Shown here: positions 35,601-47,900 of the stretch, piece after piece | Position numbering within the stretch: the first letter of the stretch is position 1 | Layout: each line of letters begins with the position of its first letter | Origin: Fratercula arctica | Lineage: Eukaryota > Chordata > Aves > Charadriiformes > Alcidae | Reading direction: 5' to 3' | Assembly: GCA_947846985.1 (NCBI GenBank) | Contig: CANTUZ010000001.1 | Span: forward strand, 2,294,001-2,358,000 | Length of the DNA: 64,000 nt | The notes under the pieces: generated by a model | Database searches by the model: none | Seen by the model: only the letters and a program-made list of their open reading frames with translations | Told to the model about the DNA's origin: nothing | Made by a program: the position numbers and the translations under genes

Positions 35601-37900
35601 CCATCACTGTAAACCAGGGCCAAACACAAGTGTCCTGACTTGCCACCATGAGCACAGGAGCACAGATTGTTACCTGCCCGGTGGCCACCCAACACTTGGG
35701 TCTTGTGGATGGGTTGAGGGCACGAGGGCGAGATGGGCAAATTTCTCCCATGCCTGGATGTGAGTCACCAAGAACCCAGCAATTTTGTGAACTGTCAATT
35801 TAATGCTTTGCATTAAAAGCTACCCATTGGTGCAACTTCTTGTTGCTTCCCCAGGAGCCCCACGCTCAGTTCTGCTGCTCCTGCAGCAAGTGAGAAGGGA
35901 TTTGGCATGTGATAAGTTCACTTGGGACTTCCAAGCCATGGCTCAAATCTCCCGGCTGGATGGATGTGCAACTTTTAGTCTGTGCTAATAGTTCGTGCCT
36001 TTCTGTAATGGGAATTTAAAACCTTTCACTGCTCTTTCTGCTCGTTAACACCACTAAATGCAATGCTGTTGACTCAGGATGTCCATCCCCTTGCCAAGGG
36101 CTGTGAGGATGCAGTGGGGCCCTTGGGGACTCTTGAGCAACCAAAATAACCTCCATGCATGAGGCATCTCCCATAGGGACCAAAACCTTCCAGGAATTAA
36201 AACTCAAAGTACAGACCATTTGCATTCCAGGAGCACGCAGGGACCTGCTCAACTCCGGGGCTGGTTCTCCTTTGCCTGCAGGTGGGTCCATCACACCCAA
36301 CCACCACAGAAAATATTTAAGCCACAGTGTCCCGTTCCTTCCATTCAAAAGGGGACTAAACCAGACATTTATTTTGGGAAAAAAACATTGGTTTCATGTC
36401 CGGCATTGTCGGCGAAGCTTTCTGCATGGGGCAACTCACGTGTCCTTGCTTCTCCCTTTCGGTTCTGCTTCTCAGAAGATCACGTCGTGCCCTTGAAGAA
36501 GGCAAAAGGGGAAGCCACGTCCCAAGCAGGTTTTTTTCTTATTCCAAGAATTTGTCTCTTTCTTATAAAAGCACAAATGCTTTTCTCTGGAAAAGAGCAG
36601 AATTACAGAAACAAGGTGAAATTTAGACCCAAGTTTTCTTTTCTGCCATTTACGTGTGGGCACAAACCCCACCAGTGCTTGAGGTTTCTACTCCGCTAAA
36701 CCAAAGGTGATGGTAACATTTTATAGGAAGATTTTGGAGATATCCCTGATATTAATACTCCTTGATTTATGGATAACAGGTTACTGTGCGCTGCTTGCTG
36801 GGAGATGACTGCACCACAACTCACTGGAGGTTTTAGGGGGAGCATCCCCGTAGAGAGACCATTTCATCACCTCCATCCTCAAATGGGGATGATTCCCATC
36901 TTTTTCTCCCCACCTAATCCATCAGGAAACCCCTTGCATCCCTTTTTCTGCAAGCAGAGAAGTGCTTGAAGCTCCAGCAAACCCACTCAGGGCTCACTAT
37001 AGGGTTTGCTTTGGATTATGAACAACATAACCCCCATAGCAGCAAGAATTAGGGGACTGGGGCCAACTCGGTGGCCCGGGATAAGGAGCGGGACAGGAAT
37101 AGCTTGCCAGGATGGACTCAGTTTTTGCAAGGATGTGGTCCTCATGCAGCGGTGCCGGGAGAAGCCTTAACGCTTGGCAGCATCTTCTAAACAAACCTCG
37201 GAGCAGAGCCGGTGCCCAGACGTTTTGTACAAACACCCGGGTGAAACTATAACAAGGCAAACACAATCCCAGGGGGTCCCGGCCATCAACTGTCTGGGTT
37301 TGGGCAAACCTGGGCATGGCTGTTGCACCTTCTTGTTCAATGCGGTGGCTTGCAGCACCATGTTTGGAGTTTTGGGTGCTGCAGGGAGGGAGGGTGGTAT
37401 TTGGGTGCCCGTACGGCACAGGAGCGTGGCCAGGAGATGCTCATGGATGCTCAGGAGATGCTGATGCGGAGGTCAGATCCATCCTTGGGGGTTTTAAGAC
37501 CATCCTGAGCAAGGAGGTCTGTGTTCATCACTGCTGGGGAGAGAGGTTGGACCAGGGAGCTCCTGTGCTGTGATGACCGCAATCTGGGAATATTCAGCTT
37601 CCAGTTAACACCTAGAAAACTCCCCAAGACACTCAAATGGAGGGTTGTACCCCATGTCTGCTATGGGTGAAGCCTCCTGGATCAGCAGGCAGGGCCCTCC
37701 TGCCTTCAACCTGCCCGTCCTGTGCCACCTGGGACGCCTGAGACCTGCCCAAGCCAAAAATGTTCAAGCAGGTCCATCCCGTTGGGGATGTGTTGCAAAA
37801 CCGAGGCAGCAGGGCAAAGTTCTGCGCTTCGGCGGGGAGGGAGGAGGGGAAGCTGGTGCCAAACGGGATGAGCTTGTTCCCCTCGTGCTTGCGTGTGCCA
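32640..37900. other. Intergenic, no gene seen
   Basis: About 5 kb of single-copy sequence between P2RY6 and P2RY2. The stretch at 37465-37590 resembles a worn CR1 3' segment (CCATCCTTGG..GTTTTAAGACC, GAGAGGTTGGACCAGGGAGC). Otherwise nothing recognisable on either strand. Confidence 0.5.
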
Positions 37901-37902
37901 GC

Positions 37903-37950
37903 AGGCAGCGCAGGCAGCGCAGGCAGCGCGGGCAGCGCGGGCAGCACCCT
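37903..37950. repeat. 9-bp tandem repeat (GGCAGCGCA)
   Basis: Five copies of GGCAGCGCA/GGCAGCGCG in tandem. Confidence 0.85.
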
Positions 37951-38079
37951 GTGCAGGCAGCAGCAGGGGACTTAACTCGCGCCACCATTCCAGGGTGCTG
38001 TGATTGCCCTTTTTGCAGGGTATCAGTCTCCCTAATGTGTATATTTTTTATCTTTTTTTCCTGCAAAGGAGGTTTGATT

Positions 38080-38395
38080 TGGTTTTATTTTATTTTATTT
38101 AGGGGTTTTTCACTTCATTTAACTTTTCTCTTCTCTTCTCTTCTCTTCTCTTCTCTTCTCTTCTCTTCTCTTCTCTTCTCTTCTCTTCTCTTCTCTTCTC
38201 TTCTCTTCTCTTCTCTTCTCTTCTCTTCCCTTCCCTTCCCTTCCCCCTTCCCTTCCCTTCCCTGTCCTGTCCTATTCCGTTCTATTCTATTCTATTCTAT
38301 TCTATTCTATTCTATTCTATTCTATTCTATTCTATTCTCTGTTCTTTTCTGTTCTATTCCAATTTATTCTATTTTATTTTATTTTATTGTTTTGG
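38080..38395. repeat. Compound pentanucleotide array
   Basis: Successive blocks: a TTTTA-like lead at about 38085-38100, (TTCTC)n at 38127-38227, (TTCCC)n at about 38227-38265, (TTCTA)n at about 38280-38337, and (TTTTA)n at about 38365-38390. All units are 5 bp with single-base differences between blocks. Confidence 0.93.
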
Positions 38396-41300
38396 GTACA
38401 TGGACACAGCTAGAAATCTTAGAGCCAGCACCAGGCTCCGGGAAAGACAGACATACAGCATTTTAAACCCCTTTACTCAGGCTGGGAGCTGCCAGTGGCT
38501 GGGTTCCTCTCTTTCTATGCGCGTCAAACCGAGAGCCCTGATCTCAGCAGGGTGGCAGTTGCTTTAACATAAACTGTAGGGATAAAGGCGCAGACAGGCC
38601 TTTAGCATAAACAGAAAAAACCCTTGTGAAATAGGTTTAATTTAATACATCCAGTAATCCTAGGCATTCTCATTTCCTTCCTGTTATTAGCTGACATGAT
38701 CCTCTATTCCTGGATACTCAGAAAAAATTATTCAAAGGAAAACTGAACAATAACAGACATGGGATTAAAATAAAACCAGAAAAATAATGGGAACGATGGA
38801 TGAGAAGCTGGTAGGGCTTACAGAAAGGTTCGAAGAGAATCTCCCGCAAAGGGACGTGACCGTGCCACACTCCGAATCTCCGTTGGAGGGGGAGATGAAG
38901 GTGCTATGTTGCCTTCAAGACAAACTGCAATTGCAGCAGCTTGTGGGCTTGGACCTGTTTGGTCCAAACTGGATCATCTCAGCAGGGTGGTTGAAGAAAG
39001 AGCCATCATGGAATCGTCTCTAAAATGCTTTGTGGTGGACTCTGTCCCTGAGACACATGGCCCTGAGCACAAAGTATGAGTGGTCAATAGGACCTTGTCT
39101 TCCAGATGCCAAGGGGACAGGCTGCAACCAGGCAGCTGCAATTAAGCATGTCATTAAATCTCTTTTTTCCAGGCACACTGACATCTGGTTTTTAATACAG
39201 ACAAGAGGAAGCACTGGTTTTCTGCACTGGGACAAAAACAGGTGCAAACAACTCTTGGCTAACAAAGACCTTTGGGCATGACACACCTTGCGGTCTCATC
39301 TCACCTTGGCACGCCTGAACGTGCCTCTCTGCTGAGTCCCAGTGTAAGAGCTGAGCTGCATTCCATGTGGTTGATCTCCTCCTGGGTGAATGTCCAAATG
39401 CCTCGATCTCTGGTATTTTAGAGGTACCACATGGCCCCATGGGTCGACACAGCAATGATCTGTTTTGGCCATTCCCGGGTCGGTAGTTCACAACCTCCAG
39501 AGACAGCACTTACCTCTGTAGTGTTCATGTGTGCACAAGGTTTTTATGTCTGCAAACAACCAGGACAGCTCAAGGGCTTGGCTCCCACCCTGCCAGCTCC
39601 TGGACCTGTTCCTCCGTTGGCTCTTCTCCTTCTTCCTTGCTCTGCATTTCAGCAGGCTGGCCCCACTCCTCCCTCCTCTGCATGCCCATCGCTTGCCAGG
39701 CATTAACACAGGAGAGCTCCCAGGTATCAGAGACGTCACCAACTTGCTCTTCAGGATTGGTGTCACAGGCTCACAGGGACCCGTGTCCTAACAGGCTGAT
39801 TTCTTTGGGCATCTTCCAAGCAGATATCTCCAGTGGGTTGTGTTCCTCCCTTACGTCCCCAGAAAGTCTTTGTAGGTATCACACAGGGCGTGGAGAGGAC
39901 AACGATGTTCACATAGGTCCTAGGACTGTGACATAGATCCTAGGACTGTCACATTGTCATAGGACCAAGGAGTGAGGAAGACATGTTCATACCAGCAGGC
40001 AACATGAAACCGCTTGCTGGTGTGGTGGGAATGCTGAACTGGTTGGTTTCTCCTTCTCTTCTTCCTCCTCCTGCTCCTCCTCAGGCAGTTAATATTGATT
40101 TGGCTTATGAATTAACTTCCCTCTCAGAGATTTGATAGACCTGGAATTGGTACATTAAACAAACAGCAAGCGGTTTATGACTCACCTGATGGCCCTGCGC
40201 CAAGGCAAGCAGAAAAGCAGAGGCCTCAGCTGAGCTTTGGGAATTGTTCAGTGCTAAAATCCGCATGGTCCTGGAGAAGACACTGGATGGGTATCGTCTC
40301 TAAATTCAGCTGGAGAAGGTAAGAAACCTCTCTCCTCCCCACCTCTGGTGCCCAGGACATCTGCTCCTCAAGTAGAGTGGAGTCAGCAGGACATCCCTGC
40401 TATGGAGGGAAGCCGCCGAGAAGAAAAACCTTGTCCCTGAGAGGTACATGGGTACCACAGGGACACAGACCCATCCCGGATTTGGGACACGCCACACGTC
40501 TCGCCTGCTCCGGCACAGGATGATGCAGCCCTGTCCTGCAGACTCCCAGAGGTCTCTCTTTTCAAGTAAAATGATTAAGAGTCGATTGTTCTTTTGGGTA
40601 GGAATGATTCAGGAAGTTTTAAATAGTAAAACTGTCCTTTTCTGTAGTTATTTCCCTCTTTATTCCCGCTCTTGGCTGCTGGTCAGTTTGTATACAGTTG
40701 TTAAAATCTTCTTTGACATCTCTCGCAGAGTATTTCCTTTTGGCGAGCTTCTTACGCATTTGTTTCCATCCAAATTCCCGTACAAGGACAATGGGGAACC
40801 AAACCACTTCCATCCCTCATAGTCTGCCCAGAGCCCTCCTGAGTGTCATGACTGGAAATCAGATAAGGTGAGATCACCCAAAGGTCCTGGATGAGATGGG
40901 TCCTTTGCTGTGATGGTGCCAATCAAGTACCAAGGAGGGGAAGTTTTTGCAAGAAAAAGACCTAAAGAAAATGGAAAATCCCTAGCAGAAACAAGACCTC
41001 CACCACCTTGAGCCATGGTGTCTTTTTGCATGGAGCCACTCTCATTTCTACTGGAGCTGGTGTTGTGGGAGGGGAGAAACTGAGCCAAAGCCTCCGTGAA
41101 ATGTTTCATGGCCCAAACCAGTAGGGAAACATCTCTTCTTGACCCCCCCCCAACCTCTCAACTATTATGATCCTAAGCACATGACCAATGCTCACTAGCC
41201 AAGTCTTTAAGAGACCTGCACCATGTCCATCCTACACCATCCATCCTGTCTGCTCCCTCTTCCTTGTGATCAGTCCAGGCCGCTTAGGAGTGAAGAAATG

Positions 41301-41690
41301 AGTGCTGGGGGTTTGAGGACACGAATTTGGTTTAAATGCCCTGCCTAGCCTCCCCTGGGGCCTCCCCCCCATCCTGCCCATGGTCCCAGGACCCTCATTT
41401 CAGTTCATCTTGGAGCCATCAGTCCCTGCCCCAGTGATGTTGTAGGTGTCTCCAGCCCCACCATGGCTCAGCCCTGCCTGGCCATGGATTGATGTTCTGG
41501 CTTGGCCTCAGACTTGTCTCATCACCACGAACTTGCCTCGTGCTGGAAGCTTTCCCTGGCTGTTCCCTCTCCAGGTCTGTCCTACTCACCTCTCCTGGGG
41601 ATGGTGAGTTGGGTCCTGGATGGAAAGTCCCCTGCCCTCTCAGCCCAGGGGTGCCCTGTGGTTCCCTGTCCTTTAGGAAGCCCTGAAAAA
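38396..41690. other. Intergenic, no gene seen
   Basis: Single-copy sequence. A small two-copy direct repeat around CCTAGGACTGT lies at 39915-39955. No exon or RNA gene recognised. Confidence 0.5.
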
Positions 41691-41692
41691 GG

Positions 41693-42402
41693 GAAAAGTG
41701 ATACGAAACTGGGAGGAGTGGCTGATACACCCAGTGGATGTGCTGCCATCCAGAGGGACCTGGCCAAGCCAGAGAAGGGGCAGAGAGCAACCTCATGGAG
41801 TTCAATCAATGGAAATGGAAAGTCCTACCCCTGGGGAGGACTAACCCCACATGCCAGCACAGACTAGGTGCTGAGCAGGTGGAAAGAAGTTCTGCAGAGC
41901 AGGACTTGGGTGTCCTGGTGGTCTTCTGGGGCTCCCCAGCATGAGAAGGACATGAACATATTGTATTGAGTCCGGTGAAGGGCCATGAAGATGAAGAAGG
42001 GACCAAAGCATCTTTTGTATGACGAAAGGCTGAGAGAGCTGGGACTGTTCATTCTGGAGACGAGAAGACTTGGGGGGATCTTCTCAAATACCTGATGGGG
42101 TGGGAATAAAGAAAATGGAACCAAGGTCTTCTGAGTGGTGCCCAGTAACAGGACAGGAGGTAATGGGCACAAACTGAAACAAAAGAAATCCTATTTAAAC
42201 ATAAGAAAATGATTTTGCTACTGTGAGGACGATCAAGCACTGTCACAAGTTGCCAGTTGAGGTTGTGGAGTCTCCATCCTTGGAGATGCTCAAAACCCAT
42301 CTTGACGTGGCCTCGGGCAGCCCTCTCCCAGCAACCCTGCTTGAGCGTGTGGTTGGACTAGATGGTCTCCAGAGGTCCCTGCCAGCCTCAGCCATTCTGT
42401 GG
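41693..42402 (+). mobile_element. CR1 LINE, diverged, about 700 bp
   Basis: Typical CR1 text in order: AACTGGGAGGAGTGGCTGAT, the CATCCAGAGGGACCTGG step, CAGGACTTGGGTGTCCTGGT, GGCTGAGAGAGCTGGGACTG, GTTGGACTAGATGGTCTCCA and the CATTCTGTGG end. Internal deletions and frame breaks make it inactive. Confidence 0.9.
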
Positions 42403-44184
42403 AAGGGAAGGGAGGAGAGGACACCCGTGGGAAATAAACCCTGTCCACTTGTATGGGAAGGTGGGAGTCTCTCCTGTGCCTGGGAGTCCTTGAAGCCACT
42501 GTTTGGTGTAATGAGAATGCGCCTGTCCCAGACTCTGTTGACTCCTTTGCAAGGTGGAAGGGCTGCTAGTGCCAGCCCTTTCCAACCCTTCCAAGCTTTG
42601 TCCCACCCACCATGGTGCACATTGAGAATGCAGGCAGGGCTGCTTTGTCCCATGCAGTGGCCTTACAAGGACACTGTGAGCTCGTCATCCTCCTCTTCCC
42701 TCCCCAGTAAATCCCAGACAACCTCCAGATGTGCTGCGGAGCACGAGTGCCATGTGTTTGTCATTAGATCAGAGATAAAAGCTCTGGCTGAAGTGGATGA
42801 ACTTCTGTCCTCTGAAGCAAGTGCTCCTGCATGATAGCAAAGTCCAGATGTTAGCACAGCTGGCAGAGATGTCAGCACTCTCATGAGGCAAGGGAGGGGG
42901 CTGCTCCTGCAGAAACATCTGGGCATGGTGGCTGCTCGACCTGCTCTGCTTGGAAATGGGCCCCCTTTTTGGAGAGGCAGCACAGGCACAGCTGGAGATG
43001 AACACCACTGGGAAGCACCTACATCCCTCCAGACGGAGAGGCTGGGTACCTACACTGGGTGAATATCCAGCCTAGATGCCTAATTTGGGTTTGATGAGTC
43101 CAGATGTGTTCTGCAAGGTGCATGTTTGAGTCTTGAGGCTGCTTCTATAGACCATGGGGAGAACCAGCTACCTCCAGAGGACAATTCACCTTGCACCCCT
43201 GGAGATGGCATCAGCTGTCCTTTGGAAGTATCTTCCTCTCTGGTGCTAGAGACTCCTCTCACGCTCCCACGGTTGACATTTACCTGCTGAAATCAGGACA
43301 GATGACCCCCTCTCCCCTCCCCGGAGAGGGATCCATACTTACCCAAGTGCTCTGCCAAGCTAGGTTCACCATCTCAGTCACCTTAAAGATATTCTCTAAG
43401 CTGTGCAAAACATCAGCCTTGAGGCTTTTGAGGGAATTAAGTCCAAACTCCTATAACCACTGTTCTGGAGAACGTTTCCTCAGAACATCTTAGAAAGTAA
43501 GATGAGGATGGAGTTGGAGCTGGAAGCATGGGTGAGGTACACAGATCTGTACACAGCACAGAAATGCCTCTCACGCCTGCTTCGTTTTAGATATTTCCTC
43601 CCCAGGCTATGGCACCTTTGTGGCTGCTGCCATTGATGGCAATTATCCTTCTTGGTTGGACCAAGGTAACCTTTGAGTTTGGAGGTTGGTGGCTTAAGTG
43701 AAACGTTGAGCACAAAGAGACAAGGTCACATCTGGTTTTGGGAAAAAGTGAGTGAAATACTGGGCTGATGAGAAACTGTTTGGTTAAGTGAAGGTTGGAG
43801 AAGGGTTTTGTGGCATGAAGAGGGACCTACTTTCTGTCCCACAAGGGCATCTGACACTTCACTGACACCATGGACGTGGGGTGAAGAAGGGAGCGGGGCA
43901 GGGAAGGTTGCTCTGAGTTGGAAAGTCAAGGGGCTGCAGCTCAATGCTTTCCTGGGAGGTGTTCAGAGGAGGTGTGGTGGTTGTCAGCCATGTGATTCCG
44001 GGCACAAAGTGCCACCGGTGTTCGAGCAGTGGTGCTTTGGAGGGCCCTAGGGCAGTTTTGGGGGATGAAGAGGCCCACCAGTCACCTGGTTCCCAAAGAG
44101 CATTGCTGACCAAGCCTTGGAGGGGGTCTCAGGCAACCAAAAATGCCCTCAAATCACTAAGTCTCCAGCAATGACAGCAAAATG
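42403..44184. other. Intergenic, no gene seen
   Basis: Single-copy stretch with only short frames. Confidence 0.5.
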
Positions 44185-44985
44185 GAGTTGGTGTCTTCTC
44201 CCAAGGAACAGGCAATAGGACGAGAAGAAACGGCCTCAAGTTGCGCCAGGGGAGGTTTAGATTGGATATTTGGAAAATTTTTTACACTGAAAGGGTTATT
44301 AAGCACTGTAACAGGCTGCCCAGGGAAGCGGTTGAGGCACCATTCCTGGAGGGATTTAAAAGACAGGTAGACATAGTGCTTAGAGATATGGTTTAGTGGT
44401 GGTTTTTGTCAAGAGTTAGGTTGATGGTTGGACTCGATGATCTGAAAAGTCCCTTTCAACCTGGGCAATTATAGAATCATAGAATGGTTCAGGTTAGAAG
44501 GGACCTTAAAGATCATCCAGTTCCAACCCCCTGCCCTGGGCAGGGACACCTCCCACCAGACCAGGTTGCTCCAAGCCCCGTCCAACCTGGCCTTGAACCC
44601 CTCCAGGGATGGAGCAGCCACAGCTTCTCTGGGCAACCTGGGCCAGGGGCTCACCACCCTCACAGCAAAGAATTTCTCTCTAATATCTCATCTAAATCTC
44701 CCTTCTTTCAGTTTAAAACCATTCCCTCTCATCCTATGGCTCCCCTCCCTCATCCAGAGTCCCTCCCCAGCTTTCCTGGAGCCCCCTGAGGGACTGGAAG
44801 GGACTCCAAGGTCTCCCCGGAGCCTTCTCTTCTCCAGGCTGAATCCCCCCAACTCTCTCAGCCTGTCCTCACAGCAGAGGGGCTCCAGCCCTCTGACCAT
44901 CTTTGTGGCCCTTCACTGGACCCATTCCAACAGGTCCATGTCCTTCTTACAACTTGATTCTATGACTCTGTGATTCTAAAAATGG
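44185..44985 (+). mobile_element. CR1 LINE (plus), split by a nested CR1
   Basis: The left part, 44185-44470, is a plus-strand CR1 3' region (GGGGAGGTTTAGATTGGATA, GCTGCCCAGGGAAGCGGTTG, GGTTGGACTCGATGATCTGA, CCTTTCAACC). Its expected terminal octamers appear only at 44951-44980 (GATTCTATGACTCTGTGATT). The 480 bp between is a CR1 in the other orientation. The simplest reading is one element interrupted near its 3' end. Confidence 0.82.
44471..44949 (-). mobile_element. CR1 LINE (minus), nested insertion
   Basis: It starts with the inverted 3' octamers (ATAGAATCATAGAATGGTTC) and carries the antisense of the CR1 tail: CCCTGCCCTGGGCAGGGACA, the GCAACCTGGGCCAGGGGCTC step, and CTCTCAGCCTGTCCTCACAG. 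It is 5'-truncated near 44949. A minus-strand frame over 44688-44900 encodes [20 protein letters not shown]. It is younger than the element it interrupts. Confidence 0.9.
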
Positions 44986-47900
44986 ACACTGGGTTTCTTG
45001 ACCTCAGCAATCAGGGGCAGATCAGGTCCCATGTGCGGTGGGATGTCTGAGCCGGGCCCTCTGCTCCAGCTCTTCACCCTCGCTGATGCAGTGAGGTCGG
45101 CTTTCCGAGGGCCTTGAGAAGCTCTAAACAGCCTCTCCCTTAGCCCAAACAGTCCCGTTCCCACCAGTCGCTGGCTCCAGCCTGTGCTTGCCCTCCGGGG
45201 CTACTTGGCTCAGTGCCGATGGGGGCATCTTGCACCTTTCACCCACCGCAGAGAACAGGAGAGAGCCACCGAGCCTCGCATCGCTCCAGGCATGGGCTCT
45301 GGAGGTCCCTCTCCTCCAGCAATACCTCTCGACACTCTTCTCCCATCCTTCCCAGTGCATTCAGGCTGAGGCAAACGGGGTCCCAGTACAATGTAAAGAG
45401 AAAAAGCAAAAAAATAGAGGAAAAATGTGTGCAACCACATATTTACTGCCCCAAATCTCCCCTTTATGCCACCACACTCAGCCAGCCTGCAAAACCGGCT
45501 GGCAGGGAAGGGGTGTGCTCCCAGTTTATAAATGCTCCCAGTTTATAAGCATGGGGAGAGTGTTTGGGGGGAGATAAGGGCTGGCACAGACGCAAGGAGC
45601 TGGGCTGAGATAACGTGTGGGAGAACAGCCATTGGTAAAGCCCCGCTGGGCTGCAAAGCATGGAAACGTTTCAGCTCCGTGAAGCCGCATCCAGGGCCAA
45701 GCAACCCTGGGCTGTGCCCAGAGATAGGAGAGGGACACACGCTGCCAGCCTTGGGGGCACGGCCACATCCTGCCCCTCCGGGCACAGGTTCAAAATCGTG
45801 TGGGTTCAAACTAGGTTGCTTTGCTTTGCTGCCCTTTGCATGCCTGGGGTTAAAAATCACCGCTATAAATAACCATATTTGAGCAGTCACTGGCACCTTG
45901 TTCCAGGCAGAGCTCAGGAGCTGGTGGGAATTGGGATCAAGTGGTGGAAAGAGGTCAGAAAGGGTAAAAATGGCCCTTCAGCAGGGCTGGCTGTTTTTCC
46001 AAGCAAGTCAGCGGCACATGTGGGACCTGCCATGCCGTGCATGGTGGCACTGACCACCCAGCCATGGGGACTGTAGCTCTCATAGGGGTCCTACTAATTT
46101 TGCATTGCAGGAGGGAAGGGGTCTCCTCTGGAGGGAGCCCCAAGGCTGTCCCAGCAGCACAGCTGGCCAGAAATTCATCCATGGACCATAAATAGCTCCC
46201 CTGTCCTCACCTAGACAGAGATGCAAGTGGTCACTGCACCATACAGTGATGCAGAAGGTCTCCATGACCTGGTGGGACATACTTTTCCATGTCCCTACAA
46301 TGTTTTTGAGCTGGCTGCAAAATCTCTCCTTGTGTTTAAACCTGCACACGTGGGCAAGAGAGACCAATACAGCTCTGCCCTTCCCCGTGTGAGATCCAGG
46401 CTTTGGCCTCTTCTCCAGTTCTCTGTGGCACCGTGGTTGGATGCTCAGGGTTGTTTCCCTTGGGAAATCACCCCGGCACTGGCTGTTTCCCTTCCCTTGG
46501 CCTTCCCTTTGATGCTTGGAGGTCAGTTGCCACAGGACCTTCGGCTTGGTCCAACCTGCAAACATTCCTCTCCTCCCTCCCTCCCCATCTCTTTTGATCC
46601 CAACGTTACTTTTTGCATCCTGATCGATGTGTGCTGAGCGGGTTTGAGCATCCCTGAGGATTTTCCTGGTTCTCTTTCCCTTCAGCTGAGGAAGAATCCT
46701 GCTTAGTTTATTCATTCATCCTACTCTGAGGCTTGTTTTCAAAGGACTTAATGTCACAAAGGGCATCAGCGAGCGATTTCTGAATATTTGGGGACAAGGC
46801 TTGGAATTATGCAGAGCTCTTTGCTGCCTACCGCTGAATTACAGTAACCTCCCACGATTGGCGACGGTGGGAGCACTGGGGAAATACCAGTGCCTTAGAA
46901 ATAGTGCACACAGGCATGCAAACAACACATGCAAAGCCAAGTATTTGTCCTTTCACACTCCCCCAAAGAAGGTTTTTCCTGCAGAAAGTGCAGCTATCCC
47001 AGCCCTAAACTGGGATGGAGGGGAAAACACGGAGGGGAAGAGAGGTTGGAGGGCAGCAGGTTGGCTGGGAAACAATAACAGGGGCGAAAACCCCAGCACC
47101 AGCGTTTTAGCCAGATCCTGAGCAGTGAACTCAGCTCCTCTTCGTGATGTTTCCTAGGACACCAAGTCTTCTTCCTTACCAGTTTTAATGGATTACTTTA
47201 ACCAAGCGTTAACGTGTGTGGCTGACATCTGCCACATCTCTCACTGCAGCCAGCAGCAATTTAGTTGGGACATTTCAGTGCGTTTGTGCTTGGGACACCA
47301 TGCCAGAGAAGAGCAAGAAATGGTGATGAAATATGGATCAGAAATCCCCGCTGTGCCCGCAAAGAGCTTGGAAAGAAGCAGATCCGATGCTTCACTGGCA
47401 TCTCTAACAACAGGTCTGCTGATTTTGGTGGGATTGTTCCAGTTCACAGACTGGGAAGTGCTGGTTCATGAAGTTTCAGCTTTCTGGCCCCTGTGAGGAC
47501 AAGGAATGGCTAGAAAATACTGGAAAAAAACTGGGATTAGAAGATAAATAGAGAGAACCCAATAATAGAACATGTATTAAAAGCTCTTGTGTTGTTGAAG
47601 GCAGCTGTATTTGATTTTGGAATGGCCTGGTGGTGGCTTTTCTAAGAAGGTGCTCCTCACCACACTGGAGTGTGTTTCTGTGCCATGAATTACTTCTGAG
47701 CCTGTTGGTTCATTTGATCACACCTGGAGGAAGGTGGAAGGATCAGAGATGCTGATGTTCCCACCAGCATGTGGGAGAGGAGGGAAGACAGACCCTGAAT
47801 CAACTCTCAATAGGGGACAAGAAACCCCTGTTAAACCTCATCAAATCCACTTGTTGTAAAGCCTCCAGCTTCTCCAGTTCCCCAGGGAGCACATGAACTA

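Noticed and set aside
46080..46715. 211-codon minus-strand frame in the intergenic region
   Set aside because: No recognisable domain, no splice or promoter context; length is compatible with chance in GC-rich sequence.
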